From Promethearchaeota archaeon (GTDB taxonomy: Archaea > Asgardarchaeota > Lokiarchaeia > Sigyniarchaeales > SOKP01): 64,000 nucleotides of DNA. The position numbers were made by a program, and so were the translations under genes. Of this stretch, positions 29,167 through 38,457 are shown piece by piece (position 1 is the first letter of the stretch; each line of letters starts with the position of its first letter). The stretch is taken from NCBI GenBank assembly GCA_019057865.1, contig JAHLWP010000001.1, forward strand, positions 62,001 through 126,000, given 5' to 3'. The notes beneath the pieces were generated by a model. It worked only from the letters and a program-made list of their open reading frames with translations, made no database searches and was not told the DNA's origin.

Positions 29167-29995
29167 TCATTCAATACAACAGCTTATAACAGATATATCT
29201 CGTTTAAAGGATTGAGCTGTAAGTTTAATCGCTTCTGACAATGTAGGAAAAACATGTATTGTGTTAATAACATCATCAAGTGTCATATGATTTTTAATAA
29301 TCATAACACCTTCATGAATTAGATCAGCCGCATTACGAGATAAAATATGAATACCTAATATTTTTTCAGTTTTCCTATTAATAACAATTTTTAATACTCC
29401 TCTATCATCATTAATGATTTTTGCTTTAGGGACAAAACTAATTGGATAGTATTGCATCTGCAAACAAATCCCTTTTGATTTACTGTAAGTTCAGTTAAAC
29501 CTATACTCCCAACTTGAGGGTCGGTAAAAATCGCGTGGGGAACCACTTTGTAATCCATTCTAATCTTTTCATTTGATAAAGTATTATTTGCAGCAATCAT
29601 ACCTTCTCTAGCAGCAATGGTTTCTAACATTGGTTCGCCTATTACATCCCCAGCAGTCCATATATTATCCATAACATTCATAAATTCGTCGACAATGATT
29701 TCTCCTTTCTTTCCTAAAGTTATTCCAATCCAAGATTTTTAGTATTTGCTCTCCTTCCCGTTGCAATTAAGAGTTGTTCTGCTTTAAAAGATAATTCATT
29801 ATTATTAAAAATTACATTTAATTTTATTTCAGAACCTTCTTTTTCAATTTTATTTATTTTAGCATTGGTGTATATTTCGAACCTCTCATCTTGCAGATAT
29901 TCTTTCAGATAATGAGATATTTCAGGTTCTTCATTTGGTACTATGTTATCTAATATTTCAAAAAGATATACCTTTGTACCAAATCGAGAAAACAA
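29167..29995 (-). pseudogene. merA: Frameshifted, N-terminally truncated mercuric reductase-like flavoprotein
   Basis: Three ORF-track fragments in different frames form one protein: LLIATGRRANTKNLGLE / ITLGKKGEIIVDEFMNVMDNIWTAGDVIG...HAIFTDPQVGSIGLTELTVNQKG / QMQYYPISFVPKAKIINDDRGVLKIVI...FPTLSEAIKLTAQSFKRDISVISCCIE; C-terminal vicinal CC typical of MerA; N-terminal FAD-binding part missing. Confidence 0.82.
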
Positions 29996-30015
29996 TTGAG
30001 TAAAGATATTCCTTT

Positions 30016-31365
30016 TTATTCTCCAAATTGTTCTATAATATTATAAATTTCTTCAATAAGATAAGTTAATTTAATAGTTTTTTGATCTTCAGTCTTCATA
30101 TTTCTAATTGTAACTTCATTTTTTTCCACTTCTTGAGGTCCCACGATTAATGTGATCAATACTCCAAGCTCGTTTGCTCTGCTTAATTGATTTTTTAAAT
30201 TTTTGAATCTGTAATCAATTAGACATGGAATTTCCTCATTACGCACAACTTCAGCTATTTTAAAGGAGTATATGAATACTTCTTCATTAATAGATGCAAT
30301 ATAAATTGTATCAGTATAATCTTTCTCTCTAACTTCTTCTGGAATTAAGTTATATGTTTTCAAGAATAAAGATAACATTAAAATACCCATCCCAAATCCA
30401 GTACCAGTTATTTTTTCATCTGAAAATAGTGATAATAAATCATCATATCGACCTCCTCCGAAAATACTTCTTATATTTTCCTTTCCTGTATCGAATACTT
30501 CATAGATAATTCCTGTATAGTAATCTAAACCTCTCACAGTACCAGAAGAAAAAGTACAATAATCTGAAATTTCTACTTCAGATAGTAATCTTTCAAAATC
30601 AATTAGTTCAAGATAACCTATAGAGTCATAAAATTCTTTAGGTATATTATCAAATTTCTCTAATAATTCGTTTACACTTTTCGAATCTTTTATTTTGAAT
30701 ATACCTTGTATAATCACTTCGTTCTTAAATGTATCAATTACATATTTCTCAAACTCATTCTCTTCCATTTTGTCTGATTTATCTAATACCTTGTAAACAA
30801 TTGGTATTTTATCTTCACTTATTTTAAGTATAAATTTAGAAAGTGAATCCATGAATCGTCGACTATTATAATAAATTTGAAATTGCTCTGATGTGGCTCC
30901 AAATTCAGTAAATATATCTACAATTATATTAAATATTTCAAGATCAGCGTAAAGGCTCTTTTCGCCAAGAATATCGAAATTGGGTTGTTTAAAGGACCTT
31001 TTCCTGCCTTTTTGAGGTCTTTCATAACGATAACAAGTTGGAACTGAAAACCATCTTATTGGTTTTTTTAGCTCTTGACTTTTTTTCGCTACCATTCGTG
31101 CCAAGGATGGTGTAAGCTCTGGAATCAGTATTAGTCTCTCTCCTTTTTTCTTTTCAACAATAAAAGATTGTTCGTTAACTAGTTCATCAGAAGATTTAGC
31201 AGCAAAAATTTCAATCGGTTCTAATAGTGGAGTTTCAAATTCTTCATAGCAATATCTCTCGGCCACATCTCTTATTGTTTCAATTATCCAATTAACTTCA
31301 CGTAAGTCAGACGGATAATAGTCTTCCATTCCACGAATTGGCTGTGTACTGAACTTTTTGGACAT
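30016..31365 (-). CDS. hisS: Histidyl-tRNA synthetase
   Basis: PIRGMEDYYPSDLREVNWI...ELTPSLARMVA...RWFSVPTCYRYERPQKGRKRSFKQPNFDILG...RGLDYYTGIIYEVFD. Confidence 0.96.
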   Translation of the reverse strand: MSKKFSTQPIRGMEDYYPSDLREVNWIIETIRDVAERYCYEEFETPLLEPIEIFAAKSSDELVNEQSFIVEKKKGERLILIPELTPSLARMVAKKSQELKKPIRWFSVPTCYRYERPQKGRKRSFKQPNFDILGEKSLYADLEIFNIIVDIFTEFGATSEQFQIYYNSRRFMDSLSKFILKISEDKIPIVYKVLDKSDKMEENEFEKYVIDTFKNEVIIQGIFKIKDSKSVNELLEKFDNIPKEFYDSIGYLELIDFERLLSEVEISDYCTFSSGTVRGLDYYTGIIYEVFDTGKENIRSIFGGGRYDDLLSLFSDEKITGTGFGMGILMLSLFLKTYNLIPEEVREKDYTDTIYIASINEEVFIYSFKIAEVVRNEEIPCLIDYRFKNLKNQLSRANELGVLITLIVGPQEVEKNEVTIRNMKTEDQKTIKLTYLIEEIYNIIEQFGE

Positions 31366-31542
31366 CCAATCACTTAAACTAAGATTGTTTAGAATTAAAT
31401 TTAAAAAAGAACCTTCTCAAATATTTTTTTCGATTTATCAGTAATATTTTTCTTATTTTTTATATGTAATTTACTAAGCTTTTAATTATTATAAATAAAA
31501 TTTTTAAATAAATGAATAAATTACTGTTTAGGAGATATTATA

Positions 31543-32190
31543 ATGTCCCAAGAGGAAACCTATACAGAAATATGCTATGCTATTGTTAATTTAGATGAGG
31601 AAAAAGCTATAAATCTAGCCAAAAAGGCAGTTAATGAAGAGATAGATTTACTTAAAGTCATTGAGAATGGATATGCAGCTGGGATTCGACGAGTAGGAGA
31701 GTTATGGGAAGAAGGAGAATTTTTCTTACCAGAATTAATGAAGGGAGCACAGATTATGCAAAATTGCATGGACATCATTATTCCCCATCTCCAGAAGGGT
31801 TCAGAAAGAGTAAATCTTGGAACTGTGGTAATCGCAACGATTGAAGGTGATATCCATTCAATTGGGAAAACTATTGTTGCTACAATGTTAAGAGCTTATG
31901 GTTTTGAAGTTTTTGATTTAGGGGCAGATGTTTCAGCTGAAAAAATTATTGATATTGCGATTGAAAAGAATGCAGATATTATTGGTGTTTCAGCGCTCTT
32001 AACAACAACGATGATTGGTCAGAAAAAAATTATTGATCTTTTAAAGGAAAAAAATTTAACAGATAAGTTCAAGGTAATTTTTGGTGGCGCTCCAGTAACA
32101 ACTACATGGGTAGAAGAATGTAACGCTGACGGATTTGCTGACAATGCTATTGAAGCTGTCAAATTAGTTAAATCTCTTTTAAATAAATAA
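31543..32190 (+). CDS. Cobalamin-binding corrinoid protein (methyltransferase cognate)
   Basis: GVGELWEEGEFFLPELM-type N-term cap; GTVVIATIEGDIHSIGKTIVATMLRAYGFEVFDLGADV. Confidence 0.93.
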   Translation: MSQEETYTEICYAIVNLDEEKAINLAKKAVNEEIDLLKVIENGYAAGIRRVGELWEEGEFFLPELMKGAQIMQNCMDIIIPHLQKGSERVNLGTVVIATIEGDIHSIGKTIVATMLRAYGFEVFDLGADVSAEKIIDIAIEKNADIIGVSALLTTTMIGQKKIIDLLKEKNLTDKFKVIFGGAPVTTTWVEECNADGFADNAIEAVKLVKSLLNK

Positions 32191-32220
32191 AAATTGAAGT
32201 TTTTAGAGAGTTAGATAAAA

Positions 32221-33099
32221 TTGTTATTTAATGAATGGTTAAAAGACAATTCTAAAATTATTCTATTTAATGGTGCTATGGGTACTGAATTAATTAAAAG
32301 AGGACTAACGCCTGGAAAAATCCCAGATTTAATGAACATCGAAAATCCTGATATGATTAATGATGTTCATAGATCCTATTATAAGGCAGGCTCTGATATG
32401 TGCCAAACGAATACTTTTGGTTCAACACCAATGAATTTGAAGCGATATAATCTAGAAGAGCGAATTGAAGAAATCGTTAAAAATGCATTAGAAAATATAA
32501 AAAAAGCATGCCCTGAAGGTCATTTAATTGTTGCAGATATTGGTCCTACTGGTGAATTTAGACCACCTGTAGGAAGTGCTACTCCTGAACAGTGGTATTC
32601 TAGTTTTTCTACTCAAGCAAAATTGTTAGAGAAAGGAGTTGATCTTTGGCATATTGAAACAATTTCCGATATTGAAGAGATGATAACAGCGATTGAAGCA
32701 ATTAGAGGTGTATCTCAAAAACCAATAATCGCTTCAATGACATATACAAAGACAAAAAGAGGATTTTTTACAATAATGGGTGATTCTTTGGAAAAATGCA
32801 TTCAATTATTAGAAAATGAAAAAATAGATGTGATTGGAGCGAATTGCACCAATGGTTCTAAAGAAATGGTTGAATTATTTAAAATTGCTGTTAATCTAAC
32901 TAATAAGCCGTTTTCAGTAAAACCTAATGCTGGACAACCAAGAATAAAGGGGGCAAGAACATACTATGAACAACTAATTGAGGATTTTGCCAAAGATATT
33001 TATGAAATGATACAGAACGGTGCTAAAATAGTAGGAGGATGTTGTGGGACATCTCCTCAAACAATTAAAGAACTTCGAAAAATTATTGATTCAATTTGA
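32221..33099 (+). CDS. Homocysteine S-methyltransferase family protein
   Basis: ILFNGAMGTELIKRG, QTNTFGS, IGANCTNG, IVGGCCGTSPQTI zinc motif. Confidence 0.9.
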   Translation: MLFNEWLKDNSKIILFNGAMGTELIKRGLTPGKIPDLMNIENPDMINDVHRSYYKAGSDMCQTNTFGSTPMNLKRYNLEERIEEIVKNALENIKKACPEGHLIVADIGPTGEFRPPVGSATPEQWYSSFSTQAKLLEKGVDLWHIETISDIEEMITAIEAIRGVSQKPIIASMTYTKTKRGFFTIMGDSLEKCIQLLENEKIDVIGANCTNGSKEMVELFKIAVNLTNKPFSVKPNAGQPRIKGARTYYEQLIEDFAKDIYEMIQNGAKIVGGCCGTSPQTIKELRKIIDSI

Positions 33100-33128
33100 A
33101 ATTAACCTGAGGAGGAGAAAATTTTATA

Positions 33129-34556
33129 ATGCCGATTATTAGACCAAAAATTAATCTATTAGATAATGAACATAAGAAATCAATTTTTACTGAAGCTAAA
33201 TTGATATTAGAGACTCAAGGTGTATTCCTTGAAAATCGAGAGGCAAAGGAGTTATTTAACCAGCATGAAATTGATTTTAAAGGTTCACGCTATTTTATTC
33301 CGCATGATTTAGTAGATAAATGTTTAGCCTCTGTACCTAGAGAAATAAGTTTATACGATAGAGAAGGGAATGAGCATATTCAATTAAAGAATGATCAAGT
33401 TCATTTTGATCCAGGTTCTGCTGCGATATTTATTCTTGATGAGAATACTGGAAAAATTAGAGAAGCCTTGTCGAGAGATTTTGTTCGCTTTTCAAAAGTG
33501 GTTGAGCATTTAAAATTTATTGAAGCTCAAAGTACGGCTTTAATTTATAAAGATGTTCCTAATGTAGCTCAGGACTGGCATCGATTATATATAGCTTTAT
33601 CTAATTGTTATAAACCGGTAGTAACCGGAACATTTCGTAAAGAAAGCTTTTCAATCATGCGGGAAATACTATTAGCCTGCAGACTATCTGAAGATGATTT
33701 AGCAAAAAAACCACTAGCTATCTTTGATGCATGCCCAAGTCCTCCTTTGAAGTGGTCTGATCTTACAACTCAATCTTTAATTGATGCAGCTAAAAGTATG
33801 ATACCATCTGAGTTTGTCTCGATGCCCTTAGCAGGTGCGAGCGCACCCATAACATTAATAGGATCCATCACACAACATTGTGCGGAATGTCTTGCTGGTG
33901 TTGTAATTGCTCAATTAACAAAGTATGGTGCACCCTTAGTATGGGGAGGTTCTCCGGCTGTATTTGATATGAAACAAGGAACAACTCCAATGGGTGCAAT
34001 CGAGACGATGATGATAAACATTGGAGATATTGAAATGGGAAAATTCTTGAATATGCCTACTCATGCATATATGGGTTTAAGTGATTCAAAAGTTCCTGAT
34101 AGCCAAGCAGGTTTTGAAGCAGGAATGGGAGCCCTTTTAGCAGCACTTGCTGGAAATAATATGGTTTCTGGTCCTGGGATGTTAGATTTTGAATCTACGC
34201 AAAGTATAGAAAAATTAATAATTGACAATGAAATTGTAGGAATGGTAAAACGTTTTATCCAAGGTATAGAGGATTATGGTTCTCCTTTTGCAGCCGAAAT
34301 TATAAAAGATTATGAAGAAACACAAGAATTATTATCTCATCCAACGACTTTAAAATATTTTAGAAAAGAACTCTTCTTACCAAGTCCTATTATAGATAGA
34401 ACAACTCGTGATACGTGGAAAGCATTAGGATCTAAATCTGCAAGAAAAAGAGCAAGAGAAGAAGCAGCTAAATTAGTAAAGAAAACACCAATAAAACCTA
34501 TTGATGATTCTCTTATTAAAGATTTAGATAAAATAGTAAAGAATGCATTAAAATAA
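33129..34556 (+). CDS. Trimethylamine methyltransferase (MttB) superfamily, non-pyrrolysine type
   Basis: 475 aa uninterrupted; GVFLENREAKELF...MPTHAYMGLSDSKVPDSQAGFEAGMGALLAALAGNNMVSGPGML. Confidence 0.88.
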   Translation: MPIIRPKINLLDNEHKKSIFTEAKLILETQGVFLENREAKELFNQHEIDFKGSRYFIPHDLVDKCLASVPREISLYDREGNEHIQLKNDQVHFDPGSAAIFILDENTGKIREALSRDFVRFSKVVEHLKFIEAQSTALIYKDVPNVAQDWHRLYIALSNCYKPVVTGTFRKESFSIMREILLACRLSEDDLAKKPLAIFDACPSPPLKWSDLTTQSLIDAAKSMIPSEFVSMPLAGASAPITLIGSITQHCAECLAGVVIAQLTKYGAPLVWGGSPAVFDMKQGTTPMGAIETMMINIGDIEMGKFLNMPTHAYMGLSDSKVPDSQAGFEAGMGALLAALAGNNMVSGPGMLDFESTQSIEKLIIDNEIVGMVKRFIQGIEDYGSPFAAEIIKDYEETQELLSHPTTLKYFRKELFLPSPIIDRTTRDTWKALGSKSARKRAREEAAKLVKKTPIKPIDDSLIKDLDKIVKNALK

Positions 34557-34600
34557 CCTAATCTCGCTCATTTTTTACCGGAAACTTTAAAAGATGAGTG

Positions 34601-35320
34601 TTATTTAGAAATTCGAGCTAAATAATTTCCATTTTCTCCTTTATAGAGTATTTCACAGGACCAACCTGTATCCTGAGCACAATCTTTAAGAGTCTGAGGA
34701 TCAATATGTAGAAGTCTGAATTTTTCTCCTAAAACTCCTTTATATTCCATTTGAAGTCCAATTTCACCAAAATAACGCCCTAATTGACGGTTTCTCTCAT
34801 GATAAGCTAGGTGATCAGGATTAGTGGTCATTCGGACATCTAATGAATCTAATAAGACATGACCATCAGGATTTAGCAAAATCTTACAATAATTTAAAAA
34901 ATTTTTTAAACCTGATGGATCCTCAACAAACCCAATAGCTCGTCCCATTAGAAGGATGGTATCAAAAAATTTTTCATCCAGATCATAAACTGAGGTGCAT
35001 TTAACATTTTTGACCCCTCTCTTTTTCATAATTTCACAGGCATGAGGGGATATATCAATTGCTAATACTTTCAATCCTAAAGTTTGGAGTTCAAGGCTAT
35101 CTGGTCCTACTCCTGCACCTATATCTAATACTTTACCATTACATAACTCTAATGCATGGTGTTCAAGGGGGGAGAACTCTTTTCCGTTTCTAAAACAATG
35201 AGATACAAAATAATCATGTTTTAATCCATCATCTCGGTGGAATATTATTTTTGCATCTATTTTTCCTTCAAAATAATCTTTTAAAGCTAAACCAAAAGGT
35301 TCCATTGATTTGTTAGACAT
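34601..35320 (-). CDS. Class I SAM-dependent methyltransferase
   Basis: GKVLDIGAGVGPDSLELQTLGLKVLAIDISPHACEIMKKRGV. Confidence 0.88.
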   Translation of the reverse strand: MSNKSMEPFGLALKDYFEGKIDAKIIFHRDDGLKHDYFVSHCFRNGKEFSPLEHHALELCNGKVLDIGAGVGPDSLELQTLGLKVLAIDISPHACEIMKKRGVKNVKCTSVYDLDEKFFDTILLMGRAIGFVEDPSGLKNFLNYCKILLNPDGHVLLDSLDVRMTTNPDHLAYHERNRQLGRYFGEIGLQMEYKGVLGEKFRLLHIDPQTLKDCAQDTGWSCEILYKGENGNYLARISK

Positions 35321-35478
35321 AATATCATTTTTACCTCTAATAAATTAAAACATTCTAATTGCTATAATTTATTTTTTTTATCGGGAAAATTTTAGAAACA
35401 CTTAAAATAATTTAAATTGAAATTTATAACTATTAATATATTAGTTTATATAAATTAATTAATCGGTAAAATGAAAAA

Positions 35479-35751
35479 ATGCCAAAATTAATAGAGAATA
35501 AAGAGAAAAAGTTCACTCTTTTCTTAAATAAAGATAGATGTGGTGGTTGTAGAGCATGCATAGCTATATGTCCCACAGGCATTTTAGAACTTAGCGATGA
35601 ATTGAACTACAGGATTGCTTACGTTCCAAAAGTTAAAGAAGGCAAAGCAAAGTATTGTACAGGATGCAGAAGGTGTGAATATTGTTGTCCTGATTGGTGT
35701 ATCTATGTTTTAGAAGAAGAGGAAATTCTAGCTGAAAGAGCTAAGACTTAA
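35479..35751 (+). CDS. korD: 2-oxoacid:ferredoxin oxidoreductase delta (ferredoxin) subunit
   Basis: CGGCRACIAICPTGIL and CTGCRRCEYCCPDWCIYV; first gene of kor cluster. Confidence 0.87.
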   Translation: MPKLIENKEKKFTLFLNKDRCGGCRACIAICPTGILELSDELNYRIAYVPKVKEGKAKYCTGCRRCEYCCPDWCIYVLEEEEILAERAKT

Positions 35752-35755
35752 AGAG

Positions 35756-36937
35756 GTGAATAAAACGAATATAAGAAATAATAAAAGATATTTACCAGAA
35801 GGTAAATATGTAATGATGGGAAATGTTGCAATGGCAGAAGGCGCATTAGCTGCTGGGCTGAGTTTTTTTGGAGGTTATCCTATAACTCCTTCAACTGAGG
35901 TCATAGAACATCTTTCCAAGCGGTTGTTAGAGGTTGGAGGAAGTTGTATGCAAATGGAAGATGAATTGGGATCAATAAACGCTGTCATCGGGGCTTCTTT
36001 AGTAGGAGCAAAAGCAATGACTGCTACTTCTGGACCAGGTCTTTCTTTGATGGTTGAAACAATTTCTATGGCAGCAAATCTTGAAATTCCATTTGTTTTA
36101 TGTGATGTTCAGCGAATTGGTCCCGGTAGTCACGGACCCGTAACTGCTCCACATCACAATGATTTAGGACTGATACGCTTTGCTGGTCATGGGGAATTTC
36201 AAGTTATTGCATTAGCACCAATGAACTGCCAAGAACTCTTTGATTTAACAATAGAAGCTTTTAATTTGGCTGAAACTTATCGATGTCCTGTTTTTATTCT
36301 CTCTGATGCCTATTTAGGACATCTTCATGAACCTATTTATATTCCACCAAAAGAAGAAATAATAACAAGAGTTATTAATCGTGAATTACCTCAAGATTAT
36401 ACTAAAAAGTTCTCTTACAAGGATGATAGTACTGGGGAATATATTATCCCAAAACCTCCAATAATCGGTACAGATTATTTTCCACTAATGACTCTTCATC
36501 TACCTCATAATTCTGAAGGTCTTCCAGGAGTTAGTGCATTACAATTCATGGAAATGCTCATTGAAAAGATTAAAACTAATATAGATAAGATTTCTATAAC
36601 CGATGAATATAAATTAGACGATGTAGATATAGTTATCATTGCATATGGTCTACCAGTAAGAGCATGTTATCATGCAGTTGATATAGCCCGGAAGGAAGGA
36701 ATAAAAGTTGGAATATTTAGATTAGTAACAGTATGGCCATTTCCAGATGAAAAAGTAAAGAATGTAGTCAAAAATGCCAGAGCAGTTATTGTGCCAGAGT
36801 TAAATTACACAGGATTCATTGCTGAACAAGTAGAAAGAGTAACTAAACTTGAAACTCCAATAATAAAAATTCCCAAAGTAGGTGTATTACACCATCCAGA
36901 TGATATATTGAAAGTTATAAGAGAGGTGTCAAAATAA
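35756..36937 (+). CDS. korA: 2-oxoacid:ferredoxin oxidoreductase alpha subunit
   Basis: GNVAMAEGALAAGLSFFGGYPITPSTEVIEHLS...SGPGLSLMVETISMAANLEIPFV. Confidence 0.93.
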   Translation: MNKTNIRNNKRYLPEGKYVMMGNVAMAEGALAAGLSFFGGYPITPSTEVIEHLSKRLLEVGGSCMQMEDELGSINAVIGASLVGAKAMTATSGPGLSLMVETISMAANLEIPFVLCDVQRIGPGSHGPVTAPHHNDLGLIRFAGHGEFQVIALAPMNCQELFDLTIEAFNLAETYRCPVFILSDAYLGHLHEPIYIPPKEEIITRVINRELPQDYTKKFSYKDDSTGEYIIPKPPIIGTDYFPLMTLHLPHNSEGLPGVSALQFMEMLIEKIKTNIDKISITDEYKLDDVDIVIIAYGLPVRACYHAVDIARKEGIKVGIFRLVTVWPFPDEKVKNVVKNARAVIVPELNYTGFIAEQVERVTKLETPIIKIPKVGVLHHPDDILKVIREVSK

Positions 36938-37854
36938 TGTCAGGTATGGGTCCAATGTATCCAAAAGAAAAACCTGATCATCCTTATGTCCAATTCTCCA
37001 CGGGAGGATATCTTTTTGGTAATTATAACTCTCTTTTTTGTGCAGGATGTGGTTATGGTATTATAGGGCATATTTTTACTCGTGTATTTGAAGATGAAAA
37101 AATAGAACCAAAATTATTCCCATTAATTATTGGAATTGGTTGTTATACTCAATTAGTAACATTAGTACATCATACTTCTCAAAAATTTTTTGCACTTCAT
37201 GGTCGAGCACCAGCAGTAGCTACAGGGATGAAAATGGCGAATCCTAAATTAAAACCTATTATATTTTCTGGTGATGGAGATTGTTTCGGAATTGGTGGAA
37301 ACCATTTTATCCATATTTGTCGTAGAAATCTTGATTGTGTTATATTTATTTTTAATAATAGTATTTATGGTATGACTGGAGGTCAAGCTGCTCCAACAAC
37401 CTTGTATGGTGCAGAAAGCACAACTACACCATATAAGATGTTTGAAAACAGAACTGATGGTGTAAAACTAGCTTTAGCTGCTGGTGCAACATATATTGCA
37501 AGAACAACGGTAGCACATCCACGAACACTTATGAAATATTTTAGAAAAGCCTTAAAACATAAAGGTACTTCTGTAATTGAAGTAATAACTCCGTGTGTTA
37601 CTTACTTTGGAAGGAAAAATTTAGATCGTTTAGGAGTTGAATATTTAGATATAATAGGTGAAAAAATGGATAATACAGGAAGAATGCTAGATTGGATAAA
37701 AAGGATCAGTGTACGTATCAATCAAGCAAAATTCATGACAGAAGAAGAATTATTCAATAATTATATTATTGGAGAATTCAGATATGACCCTAATAAACCA
37801 GAATATTCTGAAGAATATGCTAAAATTCAAAAAATCGCAATGGAGGAAAAGTAA
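36937..37854 (+). CDS. korB: 2-oxoacid:ferredoxin oxidoreductase beta subunit (TPP-binding)
   Basis: FCAGCGYGIIGHIF; GDGDCFGIGGNHFIHICRRNLDCVIFIFNNSIYGMTGGQ. Confidence 0.93.
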   Translation: MSGMGPMYPKEKPDHPYVQFSTGGYLFGNYNSLFCAGCGYGIIGHIFTRVFEDEKIEPKLFPLIIGIGCYTQLVTLVHHTSQKFFALHGRAPAVATGMKMANPKLKPIIFSGDGDCFGIGGNHFIHICRRNLDCVIFIFNNSIYGMTGGQAAPTTLYGAESTTTPYKMFENRTDGVKLALAAGATYIARTTVAHPRTLMKYFRKALKHKGTSVIEVITPCVTYFGRKNLDRLGVEYLDIIGEKMDNTGRMLDWIKRISVRINQAKFMTEEELFNNYIIGEFRYDPNKPEYSEEYAKIQKIAMEEK

Positions 37855-37857
37855 AAA

Positions 37858-38457
37858 GTGACTCGATATGAAGTCCGAATTTCTGGTTTTGGAGGTCAAG
37901 GTGTCATCACTCTTAGTAAGATGATAATTACAGCAAGTTCTTTATATGAAAATCTAGCAGCAACTCAAACAGAGGCTTATTCTTCTTCAGCTCGAGGAGG
38001 AAGATGCTGGGCAGAGGTAGTAATTGATTTAGATAAAGAAGTTAAAATAATTAATTACCCTAAAGCCTTAAAACCATATGATTTTCTAATAATTCTCTCT
38101 GAAGAATCCGCTAATCTCATTAAACCAGAACATATTAAAAAAGACGAAAGTACAGGATTTTTAATATGGGACCCATCAACAATCAAAAAATTTAGAGCTG
38201 TAAGAAGGATCGATAAAGCATTAAGTATTCCAGCTCAGAAGATAGCGGTTGAGAATTTTGGAAATATCGTTTTTGGAAATTCTATTCTTTTTGGGGCATT
38301 TACTATCCTTTCTGGATTTATTTCTGAAGAATCTGCTATTGAAACTATTAAAAATTTCGTGCCAAGTTCTACATTAGATAAAAATTTGGAAGCATTTGAA
38401 TTGGGGAAAAAAGAAGCTCAAGATTTTTTAAAACAATTAAAAGAGGGTAATGATTAA
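37858..38457 (+). CDS. korC: 2-oxoacid:ferredoxin oxidoreductase gamma subunit
   Basis: RISGFGGQGVITLSKMI...QTEAYSSSARGGRCWAEVVI. Confidence 0.93.
   Translation: MTRYEVRISGFGGQGVITLSKMIITASSLYENLAATQTEAYSSSARGGRCWAEVVIDLDKEVKIINYPKALKPYDFLIILSEESANLIKPEHIKKDESTGFLIWDPSTIKKFRAVRRIDKALSIPAQKIAVENFGNIVFGNSILFGAFTILSGFISEESAIETIKNFVPSSTLDKNLEAFELGKKEAQDFLKQLKEGND

Noticed and set aside
29391-29995. Possible selenocysteine in the merA-like fragments
   Set aside because: The breaks are frame changes with TAA/TAG stops, not single in-frame UGAs.
33129-34556. Pyrrolysine-type MttB
   Set aside because: No in-frame amber codon; the ORF is continuous.
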